From positions 1-40,732 of the forward strand of contig JBMOKU010000065.1 of assembly GCA_049324315.1 (NCBI GenBank): a stretch of DNA of 40,732 bases, written 5' to 3'. Position 1 is the stretch's first letter, and every line of letters begins with the position of its first letter. Of this stretch, positions 24,439-32,154 are shown one piece after another. The notes under the pieces are model-generated. The model was not told where the DNA came from. It saw nothing but the letters and a program-made list of their open reading frames with translations, and ran no database searches. The stretch is from JBMOKU01 sp049324315. GTDB lineage: Bacteria; Bacillota; Clostridia; Peptostreptococcales; Thermotaleaceae. The translations under genes were made by a program, and so were the position numbers.

Positions 24439-25719
24439 TTATGCTCCCTCCTTTTCCAAAGCAGCCGATTCCAGTGAAACAGATATGACAGCCTGTTTCT
24501 GACCTAATAAAGCCTTCGCAGGTATTTTTACAGACTCCATTTCTCCTGGTGCTAAATGGTTCTTCTTTGCCCTTTTCACTACTTCTCCATTTACGGTAAC
24601 CACCATGTTCATGTTGGTGTAAATATCATCTACCCGCATGAGTAGATCCAAGTTTTCTTCCACGTTTTCTACGCGGACTGTCTGGGGTACAATATATCGA
24701 ATACCCTTTCCTGGTAGGGTTTTGACCGAAGCTTCTCCAACTTTAAGCTCTCTTCTTACGTATCTTGCAGCATTCTTTCCAGCTTTCCTACTCTCTTCTG
24801 TCACCCAATCCACCAAATCATGGACATGAACCACATTGCCGCAGGCAAAGATGCCCTCTACGCTGGTTTCCATAGATTCATTGACAGTAGGTCCTCCTGT
24901 TATGGGATCCAGCTTGATACCCACACTCTTTGACAATTCATTTTCAGGGATCAGTCCTACGGACAGCAGTAAGGTATCACATTCATATTCCTTCTCTGTC
25001 CCGGGAATAGGCCTTCTGCTTTCATCTACCTTTGCTATAATAACTCTCTCAACCCGGTCTTTTCCTTGAATGTCGATGAGGGTATGACTTAAATACAGTG
25101 GAATACCGAAATCATCAAGACATTGGACAATATTTCTGGTGAGTCCTCCGGAATATGGCATCAATTCTGCCACGGCCAGCACTTCTGCCCCTTCCAGGGT
25201 CATCCTCCTTGCCATAATCAATCCAATATCTCCTGACCCCAGTATGACGACTCTTTTACCTACCATATAGCCTTCCATGTTGACAAAGCGCTGTGCTGTA
25301 CCTGCAGTAAAGACACCGGCAGGACGGGTTCCCGGTATATTGATGGCCCCTCTGGTTCTTTCCCTGCATCCCATGGCCAATACGATGGCCTCTGCCTGTA
25401 TGGTCATGTATCCATCCTTTGTATTGATGGCATGGATGGTTTTGTCTTCACAGATTTCTAAAACCATGGTATCCAGTTTATATTCGATCCCCATCTTCAA
25501 CATCTCTTCAATAAACCTTTGCGCATATTCCGGCCCTGTTAACTCCTCTTTAAAGATATGCAATCCAAAACCGTTATGAATACACTGTTGTAGGATTCCA
25601 CCCAATTCTCTATCCCGCTCGATAATCAATATGTTATCTACACCGTTTTTTTTCGCTTCAACGGCTGCCGCCAGTCCGGCAGGGCCTCCACCAATCACGA
25701 CAATATCATATTTAAGCAT
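24439..25719 (-). CDS. FAD/NAD-dependent oxidoreductase, second subunit of the glycerol-3-phosphate system
   Basis: A 426-residue pyridine nucleotide-disulfide type flavoprotein. The N-terminal FAD site is DIVVIGGGPAGLAAAVEAKK (about 5-24), the second dinucleotide site KRVVILGSGDIGLIMARRMT (about 154-173), and the C-terminal FAD motif GIFACGNVVHVHDLVDWV. The Cys of LQQCIHNGFGLH is not part of a CxxC redox pair. The C-terminal 100 residues carry a small beta domain (VRVENVEENLDLLMRVDDIY). It lies 15 bp after the GlpA-like gene and touches the DUF1667 gene. I infer that it passes electrons from the GlpA-type subunit to NAD+ or another carrier. Confidence 0.88.
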   Translation of the reverse strand: MLKYDIVVIGGGPAGLAAAVEAKKNGVDNILIIERDRELGGILQQCIHNGFGLHIFKEELTGPEYAQRFIEEMLKMGIEYKLDTMVLEICEDKTIHAINTKDGYMTIQAEAIVLAMGCRERTRGAINIPGTRPAGVFTAGTAQRFVNMEGYMVGKRVVILGSGDIGLIMARRMTLEGAEVLAVAELMPYSGGLTRNIVQCLDDFGIPLYLSHTLIDIQGKDRVERVIIAKVDESRRPIPGTEKEYECDTLLLSVGLIPENELSKSVGIKLDPITGGPTVNESMETSVEGIFACGNVVHVHDLVDWVTEESRKAGKNAARYVRRELKVGEASVKTLPGKGIRYIVPQTVRVENVEENLDLLMRVDDIYTNMNMVVTVNGEVVKRAKKNHLAPGEMESVKIPAKALLGQKQAVISVSLESAALEKEGA

Positions 25720-25734
25720 GTTTTCACCTCCAAA

Positions 25735-27216
25735 TTATTCCTTTGATGCAGCGACGATTTCTGCAGCTTCTTCTATAAATACATGTTCTTTTGTTGGTCC
25801 CGTTAACATATACGATGCCCTGCTGTCTTTCACAATCTCTGTTATCTCTTGATCTAATTCTCTTGCCAGGATCTCCATAACCCTTGGCCCACAAAAACCG
25901 CCTTGACATCTTCCTGTACCCGGACGTGCCCTTCTTTTAACACCGTCGATGGTTATGGCACCAACTTTTCTCTTGATGATATCCACAATTTCCCCCTCGG
26001 TGATGTTCTCACATCGGCAAATGATTCTTCCATATCTCGGGTCTTTTGCAATCATTGCTGCTTTTTCTTCACCCGGTAAATCGATGAAGTGTACTATTTT
26101 TCTTCGTATGGGATTAAAATCAAGATTTGCTTCCAATCCTCCGTTTATTTCCTTAAGCAGTTCCACAACATAGGATGCTATGGCAGGTGCTGAGCTGAGA
26201 CCTGGTGATTCAATACCGGCCACATCAATAAAGCCCTTTGCACCCTCTACTTCTTCGATAATAAAATCATCGGTACTTGGTGTAGATCGAACACCAGCAA
26301 AGTTTGTAATGACGGCATGCATTGGCAGACTTTTTACAGATTTTTTTGCAGTTTCTCTTATATAAGTCAGCCCACCTATGGTTGTTTCTATTTGTCCTTT
26401 TTCTTCTACTTCTTCAGCATTTGGTCCCATCAGTAAATTGCCGTGTACCGTAGGGGCAATCAATACCCCTTTGCCTTCTTTGTTTGGACATTGGAAAACT
26501 ACTTTATGAACGATATTTCCAACACTTTTATCAAAGACATTGTATTCTCCTCTTCGAGGTATAATTGTGAAGCTAGGCTCTGCCACCATATTATGAATTT
26601 CGTCGGAATAGACTCCGGCACAGTTGATCACATATTTTGATTCATATGCACCTTTGTCTGTACGAATCCTATAACCGCCTTGGATTTTATCGATTCCTAC
26701 CACTTTGTTTTCAAGCTTTAGCTCCATTCCATTTTCCACGGCATTCTCAGCCAATGCAATGGCCATTTCCCACGGTCCAACGATTCCTGCAGTCTTTGCA
26801 TGAAGGGCTCCTACAATCTCATCACTTAAATTCGGCTCCAATGCCAATACTTGCTCCCTATTGAGTACCTCCATGGCCGGAACGCCGTTTTCAAGTCCCC
26901 GTTTATACAACTTGTGAACCGTTTCCATTTCCTCTTCACTAAATGCAAGAACAAAGGATCCTATTCTTTTAAAAGGTACATGCAATTCCTTACATGCCTG
27001 ATCAAACATGCTGTTGCCTAAAACATTCAGTTTTGCCTTCAAGGTACCGGGATGGGCATCATAGCCGGCATGAACAATGGCACTATTTGCCTTCGTGGTA
27101 CCGTTTGCTACATCCGTGTCCTTTTCCAGTAGTACAGTTTTTACTTTATATCTGGCAAGTTCCCGGCCAATATAGCACCCTATAATCCCTCCGCCAATAA
27201 TCGACACATCATACAT
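25735..27216 (-). CDS. glpA: GlpA-type glycerol-3-phosphate dehydrogenase with BFD-like Fe-S domain
   Basis: It oxidises glycerol 3-phosphate to dihydroxyacetone phosphate. The 493-residue protein starts with the FAD site DVSIIGGGIIGCYIGRELAR (about 3-22), then TKANSAIVHAGYDAHPGTLK. The DAO fold runs to about 370, followed by a BFD-like [2Fe-2S] domain with CRCENITEGEI, RRARPGTGRCQGGFCGPRV (about 403-455). It has no membrane anchor, and no glpB or glpC follows; instead come an FAD/NAD oxidoreductase and DUF1667. AAGGAGG precedes ATG 27216. The 210-nt leader contains a terminator likely controlled by GlpP. The symbol denotes family, since some databases call such proteins GlpO-like. Confidence 0.88.
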   Translation of the reverse strand: MYDVSIIGGGIIGCYIGRELARYKVKTVLLEKDTDVANGTTKANSAIVHAGYDAHPGTLKAKLNVLGNSMFDQACKELHVPFKRIGSFVLAFSEEEMETVHKLYKRGLENGVPAMEVLNREQVLALEPNLSDEIVGALHAKTAGIVGPWEMAIALAENAVENGMELKLENKVVGIDKIQGGYRIRTDKGAYESKYVINCAGVYSDEIHNMVAEPSFTIIPRRGEYNVFDKSVGNIVHKVVFQCPNKEGKGVLIAPTVHGNLLMGPNAEEVEEKGQIETTIGGLTYIRETAKKSVKSLPMHAVITNFAGVRSTPSTDDFIIEEVEGAKGFIDVAGIESPGLSSAPAIASYVVELLKEINGGLEANLDFNPIRRKIVHFIDLPGEEKAAMIAKDPRYGRIICRCENITEGEIVDIIKRKVGAITIDGVKRRARPGTGRCQGGFCGPRVMEILARELDQEITEIVKDSRASYMLTGPTKEHVFIEEAAEIVAASKE

Positions 27217-27332
27217 TTATTTTTCCTCCTTGCTATAACGAATGGCTTTCTCCATAATTTTATATAAAACAACTTATTGAAGTGTTGTGTCTGAATTTTA
27301 TTTTTCTAAAAATTCTAAATTTTTATATTTAC

Positions 27333-27389
27333 AATAAAAAGGCCGCACAAACTAAGACTTATCCTTCCATAAGCTTAACTTTGTGCGGC
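27333..27389 (-). terminator. Leader terminator, candidate GlpP antitermination target
   Basis: On the minus strand GCCGCACAAAG and TTTGTGCGGC pair, with an inner AAGCTTAT/ATAAGTCTT helix, followed by TTTTTATT. It lies about 40 nt after the promoter at 27434-27462 and about 120 nt before the glpA start. Full transcription therefore needs readthrough. GlpP, encoded 3 kb upstream, acts in this way on glpD and glpFK in Bacillus. Confidence 0.8.
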
Positions 27390-27433
27390 TCTCCTATTCT
27401 CAAGCCCTCAATATTTATTTAGTACTCCTAATG

Positions 27434-27462
27434 ATTATATCATACGAAATATTGCTTGTAAA
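27434..27462 (-). promoter_or_regulatory. Promoter of the glpA operon
   Basis: TTTACA (-35, 27457-27462) and a perfect TATAAT (-10, 27434-27439) with a 17-base spacer give a strong sigma-A promoter. Transcription would start near 27427. The 400-bp gap 27217-27616 holds this promoter, the leader terminator and two inverted repeats after glpK (27486-27532 and 27559-27575). Confidence 0.75.
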
Positions 27463-27558
27463 TTCATTTTATGAACAACAGGGATATGAGGAGCTAGACA
27501 GACTATAACATCCATCTAGTCCTCCTCCAAAACTACCTTATAATTTATTATATGTCTT

Positions 27559-27575
27559 GCATACGCAGCGTATGC
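27559..27575. other. 17-bp palindrome downstream of glpK
   Basis: GCATACGC-A-GCGTATGC is a perfect inverted repeat with a one-base centre, about 42 bp after the glpK stop. No T run follows on either strand, so it is a poor terminator. It could be an operator or an mRNA end structure. A second inverted repeat, GAGGACTAGA/TCTAGCTCCTC on the minus strand, lies at about 27488-27530. Confidence 0.45.
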
Positions 27576-27616
27576 CAGTCCTTTTTCATGGACATACAGT
27601 TTCTAAAGCAGCTATT

Positions 27617-29116
27617 CTACGCTTCAGATTCCCACTTCAATGCTCTTTCTACAGCTTTCTTCCAACCCTTATACTTCGTTTCTTTTGCTTCTTCTTCCAT
27701 GGCTGGAGTGAATGTTTTATCTACATTCCACTTCTTCGCAATTTCTGCTTTGTCATTCCAGAATCCTACGGCAAGACCTGCAAGATAAGCGGCACCAAGA
27801 GCTGTAGTCTCAGTTACTTCCGGTCTATCAACAGGAACACCTAGAACGTCGGCTTGGAATTGCATTAAGAAGTTATTGGCAACTGCGCCACCGTCTACCT
27901 TCAATGCTTGAAGCTCGATACCGGAGTCTTCTTGCATTGCTTGTAATACGTCTCTTGTTTGATATGCAATGGATTCCAATGTGGCTCTAACAATATGATT
28001 TCTGTTGGCACCACGAGTCAAGCCTACAATTGTACCTCTAGCATACATATCCCAATATGGTGCACCCATTCCAACAAAGCCTGGAACCACATATACACCG
28101 TTTGTATCTGCAACTGCCGCTGCAACTTCTTCACTCTCAGCAGCAGAGTTGATTAATTTTAATTCATCTCTTAGCCATTGTACAGAAGCACCGGCTACGA
28201 AAATACTTCCTTCAAGGGCATATTCAACTTTTCCGTCTACGCCCCAAGCAATGGTTGTTAATAAGCCGTTATTGGATGGAACCAGCTTTTCACCTGTATT
28301 CATCAACATGAAGCAGCCTGTTCCATAAGTATTCTTTGCCATACCTGGCTCATAACATGCCTGACCGAATAATGCAGCTTGCTGGTCTCCGGCAATCCCT
28401 GCGATAGGAATGTTAGCGCCACCAAAGGTGTGTTCATCTGTGTGGCCATAAACACAGCTTGAATCCTTAACTTCTGGAAGCATGGAAGCTGGAACACCAA
28501 GCTCGCTTAGGATCTTTTCGTCCCATTTTAATTCCTTGATATTAAAAAGCATTGTTCTGGAAGCATTTGAATAGTCAGTTACATGTACTTGACCTCTTGT
28601 TAAATTCCAGATCAACCATGTATCAATGTTACCAAACAACAAATCGCCCTTTTCTGCCTTTTCTCTAGCGCCTTCTACATTGTCAAGGATCCATTTTACC
28701 TTTGTACCGGAGAAATACGCGTCTACTACCAAACCTGTATTTTCTCTGATATATCCTTCTAATCCTCTTCCTTTTAATTCATCACAGATACCAGCTGTTC
28801 TTCTACACTGCCAAACGATGGCATTGTAAACAGGTTTTCCAGTCGTTTTATCCCAAACAACCGTTGTTTCTCTTTGATTGGTGATACCGATAGCGGCAAT
28901 ATCCTGTGGTCTGATTCCGGTCTTTTCTAATACTTCTCTAGCTACCCCGCTTTGAGTACCCCAGATTTCCATTGGATCATGCTCAACCCAGCCTGGCTTA
29001 GGATAAATTTGTGTAAACTCTTTTTGAGCTACACCTATGATCTTTCCGCTATTATCAAATATAATTGCCCTTGAACTTGTCGTTCCTTGGTCTAATGCCA
29101 ATATATACTTACCCAT
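27617..29116 (-). CDS. glpK: Glycerol kinase
   Basis: GlpK phosphorylates glycerol to glycerol 3-phosphate. The 499-residue protein has the FGGY signatures ILALDQGTTSSRAIIFD (about 5-21), GITNQRETTVVWDKTTGKP, GAGASVQWLRDELK-like FVAGASVQWLRDELKLI, and AGDQQAALFGQACYEPGMAK. His229 lies in DEHTFGG, aligning with the PTS-phosphorylated histidine of Bacillus and Enterococcus GlpK (YHFFG), which is absent from enterobacterial enzymes. Activation by P~His-HPr is therefore plausible, and an HPr gene lies 1.7 kb upstream. It follows the two small membrane proteins by 99 bp. GAGGGGGC precedes ATG 29116. Confidence 0.97.
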   Translation of the reverse strand: MGKYILALDQGTTSSRAIIFDNSGKIIGVAQKEFTQIYPKPGWVEHDPMEIWGTQSGVAREVLEKTGIRPQDIAAIGITNQRETTVVWDKTTGKPVYNAIVWQCRRTAGICDELKGRGLEGYIRENTGLVVDAYFSGTKVKWILDNVEGAREKAEKGDLLFGNIDTWLIWNLTRGQVHVTDYSNASRTMLFNIKELKWDEKILSELGVPASMLPEVKDSSCVYGHTDEHTFGGANIPIAGIAGDQQAALFGQACYEPGMAKNTYGTGCFMLMNTGEKLVPSNNGLLTTIAWGVDGKVEYALEGSIFVAGASVQWLRDELKLINSAAESEEVAAAVADTNGVYVVPGFVGMGAPYWDMYARGTIVGLTRGANRNHIVRATLESIAYQTRDVLQAMQEDSGIELQALKVDGGAVANNFLMQFQADVLGVPVDRPEVTETTALGAAYLAGLAVGFWNDKAEIAKKWNVDKTFTPAMEEEAKETKYKGWKKAVERALKWESEA

Positions 29117-29215
29117 TTGTTCTGCCCCCTCTTCTTACTTTTATTTACCTTCCCATTGGTTCTTTCATAGGTATATCTAATTTATAATGATTGCATTCCT
29201 TGAAGCAGATGTATT

Positions 29216-29551
29216 TTATAGAATTTGAGCTAAAACAAAAGCACCAATCGTTCCACCGATAATAGAGGATATAATTGTCGGCATTGCTTTACTCAAACTT
29301 GCACCTGAATATACAGCGCCAGCCAACAACCCAAATCCTGCAGCCCATGCCATGTCGATCCAAGCTCCCCCTGATTGATAAATCAGTCCTACACCATGGT
29401 TCAACGTCCATGCAGTACCTACGATAAAGCCTGCAGCCATCCAACCACCGATAGCTCCCCAAACTTCAACCATTTTACCCCAGCACATACTAATTAAAAA
29501 CGGAAATATAAAAGCTCCTACAAATGTTGCAATCGCTAATCCAGCTGTCAT
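29216..29551 (-). CDS. Small membrane protein 2, candidate glycerol transporter subunit
   Basis: A 111-residue, very hydrophobic protein with about four membrane segments (3-25, 33-56, 62-82, 90-110). It is a paralogue of the upstream neighbour: both contain GGW-x-AGF-(4-5)-GT-x-W-x-LNH-x-VG and GGAW-x-DMA (here LNH 50-52 and GGAWIDMA 61-68). From memory the pair resembles the Lin0368-type putative glycerol transporter subunits, which I cannot verify here. Placement between glpP and glpK, where glpF would be expected, and the absence of a glpF in the window support glycerol uptake. The gap to the paralogue is 39 bp. Confidence 0.7.
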   Translation of the reverse strand: MTAGLAIATFVGAFIFPFLISMCWGKMVEVWGAIGGWMAAGFIVGTAWTLNHGVGLIYQSGGAWIDMAWAAGFGLLAGAVYSGASLSKAMPTIISSIIGGTIGAFVLAQIL

Positions 29552-29590
29552 ATATTTAACCTCCCTTCAAACAGTTTTGAAGATTATTTT

Positions 29591-29971
29591 TTATGCCTCT
29601 TCCTTCGCTGCTTCTGCCTTCTTCGCCAAGTCGTTTTGGAACATTGCAGCTACGATACCGCCAGCCATTCCGCCTACGATAACAACAAGAAGTGTTGGTA
29701 TGGATTCAACTAATGGTGTAATGGATCCCGCTGAAAAAACAGGTCTCATCGTACCACAAACACCAATGGCTAGAGCCATATCTACCCAAGCCCCTCCTTC
29801 TGGATTGTGCAGTACCCCAACATAGTGGTTTAGGAACCACATGGTACCGATGATGGCAAAACCTGCAAACCAACCGCCACCTATACCGTATTTTGCTGCG
29901 AAAGCCCCCCATACACTCATAACAAACATACCTGCAATTGCGCCGCCTACCATTGTTCTAAAGTTTTTCAT
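29591..29971 (-). CDS. Small membrane protein 1, candidate glycerol transporter subunit
   Basis: A 126-residue membrane protein with about four helices (5-26, 31-53, 59-80, 90-112) and a short charged C-terminal tail (DLAKKAEAAKEEA). The conserved polar motifs LNHYVG (47-52) and GGAWVDMA (59-66) lie at or in the membrane and are shared with the next gene, suggesting a heteromeric channel or carrier. The ribosome binding site is GGGGGTG before ATG 29971. A cre-like site lies about 45 bp upstream. Function as a glycerol transporter is inference from family resemblance and position before glpK. Confidence 0.7.
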   Translation of the reverse strand: MKNFRTMVGGAIAGMFVMSVWGAFAAKYGIGGGWFAGFAIIGTMWFLNHYVGVLHNPEGGAWVDMALAIGVCGTMRPVFSAGSITPLVESIPTLLVVIVGGMAGGIVAAMFQNDLAKKAEAAKEEA

Positions 29972-30014
29972 ATTTTCACCCCCTTAAATAATTCATGGTT
30001 ATATTTATCACATA

Positions 30015-30028
30015 AGTAAACGTTTACC
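30015..30028 (-). promoter_or_regulatory. cre-like site (CcpA) before the small membrane protein genes
   Basis: GGTAAACGTTTACT on the minus strand matches 13 of 14 positions of TGWAARCGYTWNCW. It is between glpP and the small membrane protein genes, where CcpA binding would repress glycerol uptake and glpK during growth on preferred sugars. Confidence 0.6.
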
Positions 30029-30054
30029 CATGTGGTAAAATTTAAAAAGATTCA

Positions 30055-30627
30055 TTAAAATGTCCATACATTAGGGCTGCTGGTGGATATCCCAATGGCT
30101 CCTGCCTTTAGGCTTTGGATAATATCATCCTTATCCTTAATCAAGCCCCCTGCAATGATAGGGATTCTTGTCTCTTCGTGAATTTGCTGAATAACTTTCG
30201 GCATAATGCCGGGTAAAATTTCAATGGCATCAGGCTTCGTAACGTGGATGGATTTGATACCTGTCTCCAGAGAAAGGGAATCTAGTATAAAAAGCCTTTG
30301 AATCACAAACATATCCAACTTTTTTGCAATCTTTATCAGGTTTGCCTTCGTTGTGATAATTCCATCCGGTTTAATGGCGTCATGGATATACCTTAGTGCA
30401 ACCTCGTCTTTAGAGAAACCATCCATCAAGTCTATATGAATATATATGTCCATGCCATTACTTTTAACACGCTCTACTGTATTTTTTAGGTCAAAAATGC
30501 TTCCTGTCATCAGAAAAACGATCTCGCAGGGAGACTGTATGGCTTGCTCTAACTTTTCAGGATGATTCACCGCTGCTATAATCGGATTATCTTGAACCTT
30601 GCCGTAAAATTTATTTCCTATTTTCAT
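30055..30627 (-). CDS. glpP: GlpP, glycerol-3-phosphate-responsive antiterminator
   Basis: GlpP binds glycerol 3-phosphate and lets RNA polymerase read through leader terminators of glp genes. The 190-residue TIM-barrel-like protein matches the family: NPIIAAVNHPEKLEQAIQSP (about 14-33), VFLMTGSIFDLKN, IYIHIDLMDGFSKDEVALRY, DGIITTKANLIKIAKK, FVIQRLFILDSLSLE, and PIIAGGLIKDKDDI near 155-168. Its likely target here is the leader terminator at 27333-27389. The gene has a near-consensus sigma-54 promoter (30651-30667), unusual for glpP and linking it to the HPr-sigma-54 activator. GAGGGGGTC precedes ATG 30627. Confidence 0.92.
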   Translation of the reverse strand: MKIGNKFYGKVQDNPIIAAVNHPEKLEQAIQSPCEIVFLMTGSIFDLKNTVERVKSNGMDIYIHIDLMDGFSKDEVALRYIHDAIKPDGIITTKANLIKIAKKLDMFVIQRLFILDSLSLETGIKSIHVTKPDAIEILPGIMPKVIQQIHEETRIPIIAGGLIKDKDDIIQSLKAGAIGISTSSPNVWTF

Positions 30628-30650
30628 CGACCCCCTCGCTCATATATGAT

Positions 30651-30667
30651 AAGCAAATCCCGTGCCA
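30651..30667 (-). promoter_or_regulatory. Sigma-54 promoter of glpP
   Basis: TGGCACGGGATTTGCTT on the minus strand matches the -24/-12 consensus TGGCACG-N4-TTGCW exactly. It lies 24 bp before the glpP start codon. Confidence 0.85.
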
Positions 30668-30761
30668 AAATCATTTTTGAGAAAATTCTTGACTTTGCCA
30701 CATTTGCTGCTGTTCCTCTTGATACTTATTCCCATGTTTTATTGTAACACACCCCCACCGG

Positions 30762-30780
30762 GTTGGTAAAATGTATCAAC
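30762..30780. promoter_or_regulatory. Candidate enhancer site for the sigma-54 activator (glpP)
   Basis: GTTGGTAAAATGTATCAAC is an imperfect palindrome differing in two bases from the perfect palindrome at 33365-33383. It stands 95 bp upstream of the glpP sigma-54 promoter, in the usual range for an activator site. Confidence 0.65.
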
Positions 30781-30804
30781 GTGCTTCCTCTGACCATATC
30801 CGCC

Positions 30805-31074
30805 TTATTCTTTTTCCCCAAAATTATTCTCAAATAAGGATAGAATCGAGGCCGCCGCCTCTACTTCATCTTCTCCATATATGTACAATTTTACTGTTTC
30901 TCCTTGTTTTACCTTTAGGGTCATCAAGGAAATGATGCTTTTGCTGCTGACGACCCTTCCGTTAAACTCTATCTCGATGGTGCTTTTATATCTATTTGCC
31001 TCCTTGATAAGGATAGCCGCGGGTCTTGCATGAAGTCCCTCCTTGTTATTTACGCAAATCATCTGCTCAATCAT
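30805..31074 (-). CDS. HPr-family phosphocarrier
   Basis: The 89-residue protein has the full HPr signature: GLHARPA with phospho-accepting His15, and SSKSIISLMTL with Ser46 in the usual place, so both EI-dependent and HPr-kinase phosphorylation sites are kept. It follows dhaM by 13 bp. In E. coli DhaM the EIIA, HPr and EI-like domains are fused; here the HPr part is a separate gene, so this HPr probably feeds phosphate from general EI to DhaM. It may also be the cell's only HPr or a paralogue; that cannot be told from this window. The start ATG 31074 follows GAGGAGCTGACCGT. Confidence 0.93.
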   Translation of the reverse strand: MIEQMICVNNKEGLHARPAAILIKEANRYKSTIEIEFNGRVVSSKSIISLMTLKVKQGETVKLYIYGEDEVEAAASILSLFENNFGEKE

Positions 31075-31087
31075 ACGGTCAGCTCCT

Positions 31088-31480
31088 CTACAGTTTTCTT
31101 GCGTGTCTACATTCTTCTGCTGCTTGCTTTACTTCTTCAAGGCTGCCTCCAATAGACGATTGTACGGCGGCGGCGATGGCACCTTCTATCAAGGGTGCAT
31201 CTGCAATAAGAATATGATGCTTTTTCTCTTCATCAACAAAATCTATGGCTAATTCCGAACTCATGATGGCACTACCCAAATCTCCCAGTATCACAACACC
31301 ATCTCCATCGTCGGCCTCCTGAAGGGCGTTTAAAATCTTCTGCATATCTGTCCCCAATCCGCCGTCTTCCAGTCCCCCAGCGGCAATAATATTGATAGGG
31401 TCTTGCGCCATTTGTTGACATAAATCCCTTACACCCTCTGCCACTTTACTGCTGTGAGAAACGATGACAATACCAACCAT
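31088..31480 (-). CDS. dhaM: DhaM, EIIA-Man-like phosphotransfer subunit of dihydroxyacetone kinase
   Basis: DhaM passes phosphate from HPr to the ADP held by DhaL. The 130-residue protein is a single EIIA-Man-like domain: GIVIVSHSSKVAEGVRDL with active His9, then AAGGLEDGGLGTDMQKILNAL and VILGDLGSAIMSSELA. It lacks the HPr and EI domains of the E. coli protein, which are supplied by the next gene and by a general EI. It starts two bases after dhaL ends, so translation is coupled. Confidence 0.93.
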   Translation of the reverse strand: MVGIVIVSHSSKVAEGVRDLCQQMAQDPINIIAAGGLEDGGLGTDMQKILNALQEADDGDGVVILGDLGSAIMSSELAIDFVDEEKKHHILIADAPLIEGAIAAAVQSSIGGSLEEVKQAAEECRHARKL

Positions 31481-31482
31481 CC

Positions 31483-32118
31483 CTATGCCTCCTTTACCAG
31501 GAAATCAACAATTACTTTTAACATCAAATAACTGGAAGTAGCTCCCGGGTCCTGATGTCCAATACTTCGATCTCCAAGGTAGTTTGCTCTTCCTTTCTTT
31601 GCTGCAATGGTTTTGGTATATTCTACACCCTCTTCTGCTGCCTTTACAGCTTTTGCAAAACCGATCCTAGCATCTTCTCCCTGCTCTACGGCTTCCTTTA
31701 ATGCTATATAAGCGGGTATCAAGGCATCCAGCATGGTTTTGTCTCCTCGATCAGCCTTTCCTCTTCCCATAATGCCTTGAATGGCTTCATACAACATCTT
31801 AACGGCTTCTTCTTTGCTAATTTCCATATTTCCTAGAACAACCTGCCCCGCCTTCATAAAAGCCGTACCATATAAGGGACCCGATGCACCTCCAACTGTT
31901 GAAATAAGGCTCATAGCCACTGTTTTCAAGATGGTGCCGCAGTCCTTATCCTTAACTGTGCCTATTTTTTCCTTAACAGCCCTAAATCCTCTATCCATAT
32001 TGATACCATGGTCTCCATCTCCAATTGCCCTATCCAAATCCGTAAGCAGTTCTTTATTAACCATAATGATTTCTGCAATTTCATCAATCATTACCAGCAG
32101 TTGATCTCGATGAATCAT
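31483..32118 (-). CDS. dhaL: DhaL, ADP-binding subunit of dihydroxyacetone kinase
   Basis: DhaL holds the ADP/ATP that phosphorylates dihydroxyacetone bound to DhaK. The 211-residue protein is all-helical, with the metal-nucleotide motif LDRAIGDGDHGINMDRG (Asp29, Asp34 and Asp36) and GGASGPLYGTAFM (about 76-88), as well as GDKTMLDALIPA and RANYLGDRSIGHQDPGATSS. These are standard DhaL motifs. It follows dhaK after a 98-bp gap with a strong hairpin, and it abuts dhaM. Confidence 0.95.
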   Translation of the reverse strand: MIHRDQLLVMIDEIAEIIMVNKELLTDLDRAIGDGDHGINMDRGFRAVKEKIGTVKDKDCGTILKTVAMSLISTVGGASGPLYGTAFMKAGQVVLGNMEISKEEAVKMLYEAIQGIMGRGKADRGDKTMLDALIPAYIALKEAVEQGEDARIGFAKAVKAAEEGVEYTKTIAAKKGRANYLGDRSIGHQDPGATSSYLMLKVIVDFLVKEA

Positions 32119-32154
32119 AAAAATACACCATCCTTTTCCTTGATTAAAGAAACA

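Noticed and set aside
27555..27585. TGGCATACGC on the minus strand as a sigma-54 promoter for the glpA operon
   Set aside because: The -12 GC is not at the required spacing from the -24 GG; the sequence is part of a palindrome instead.
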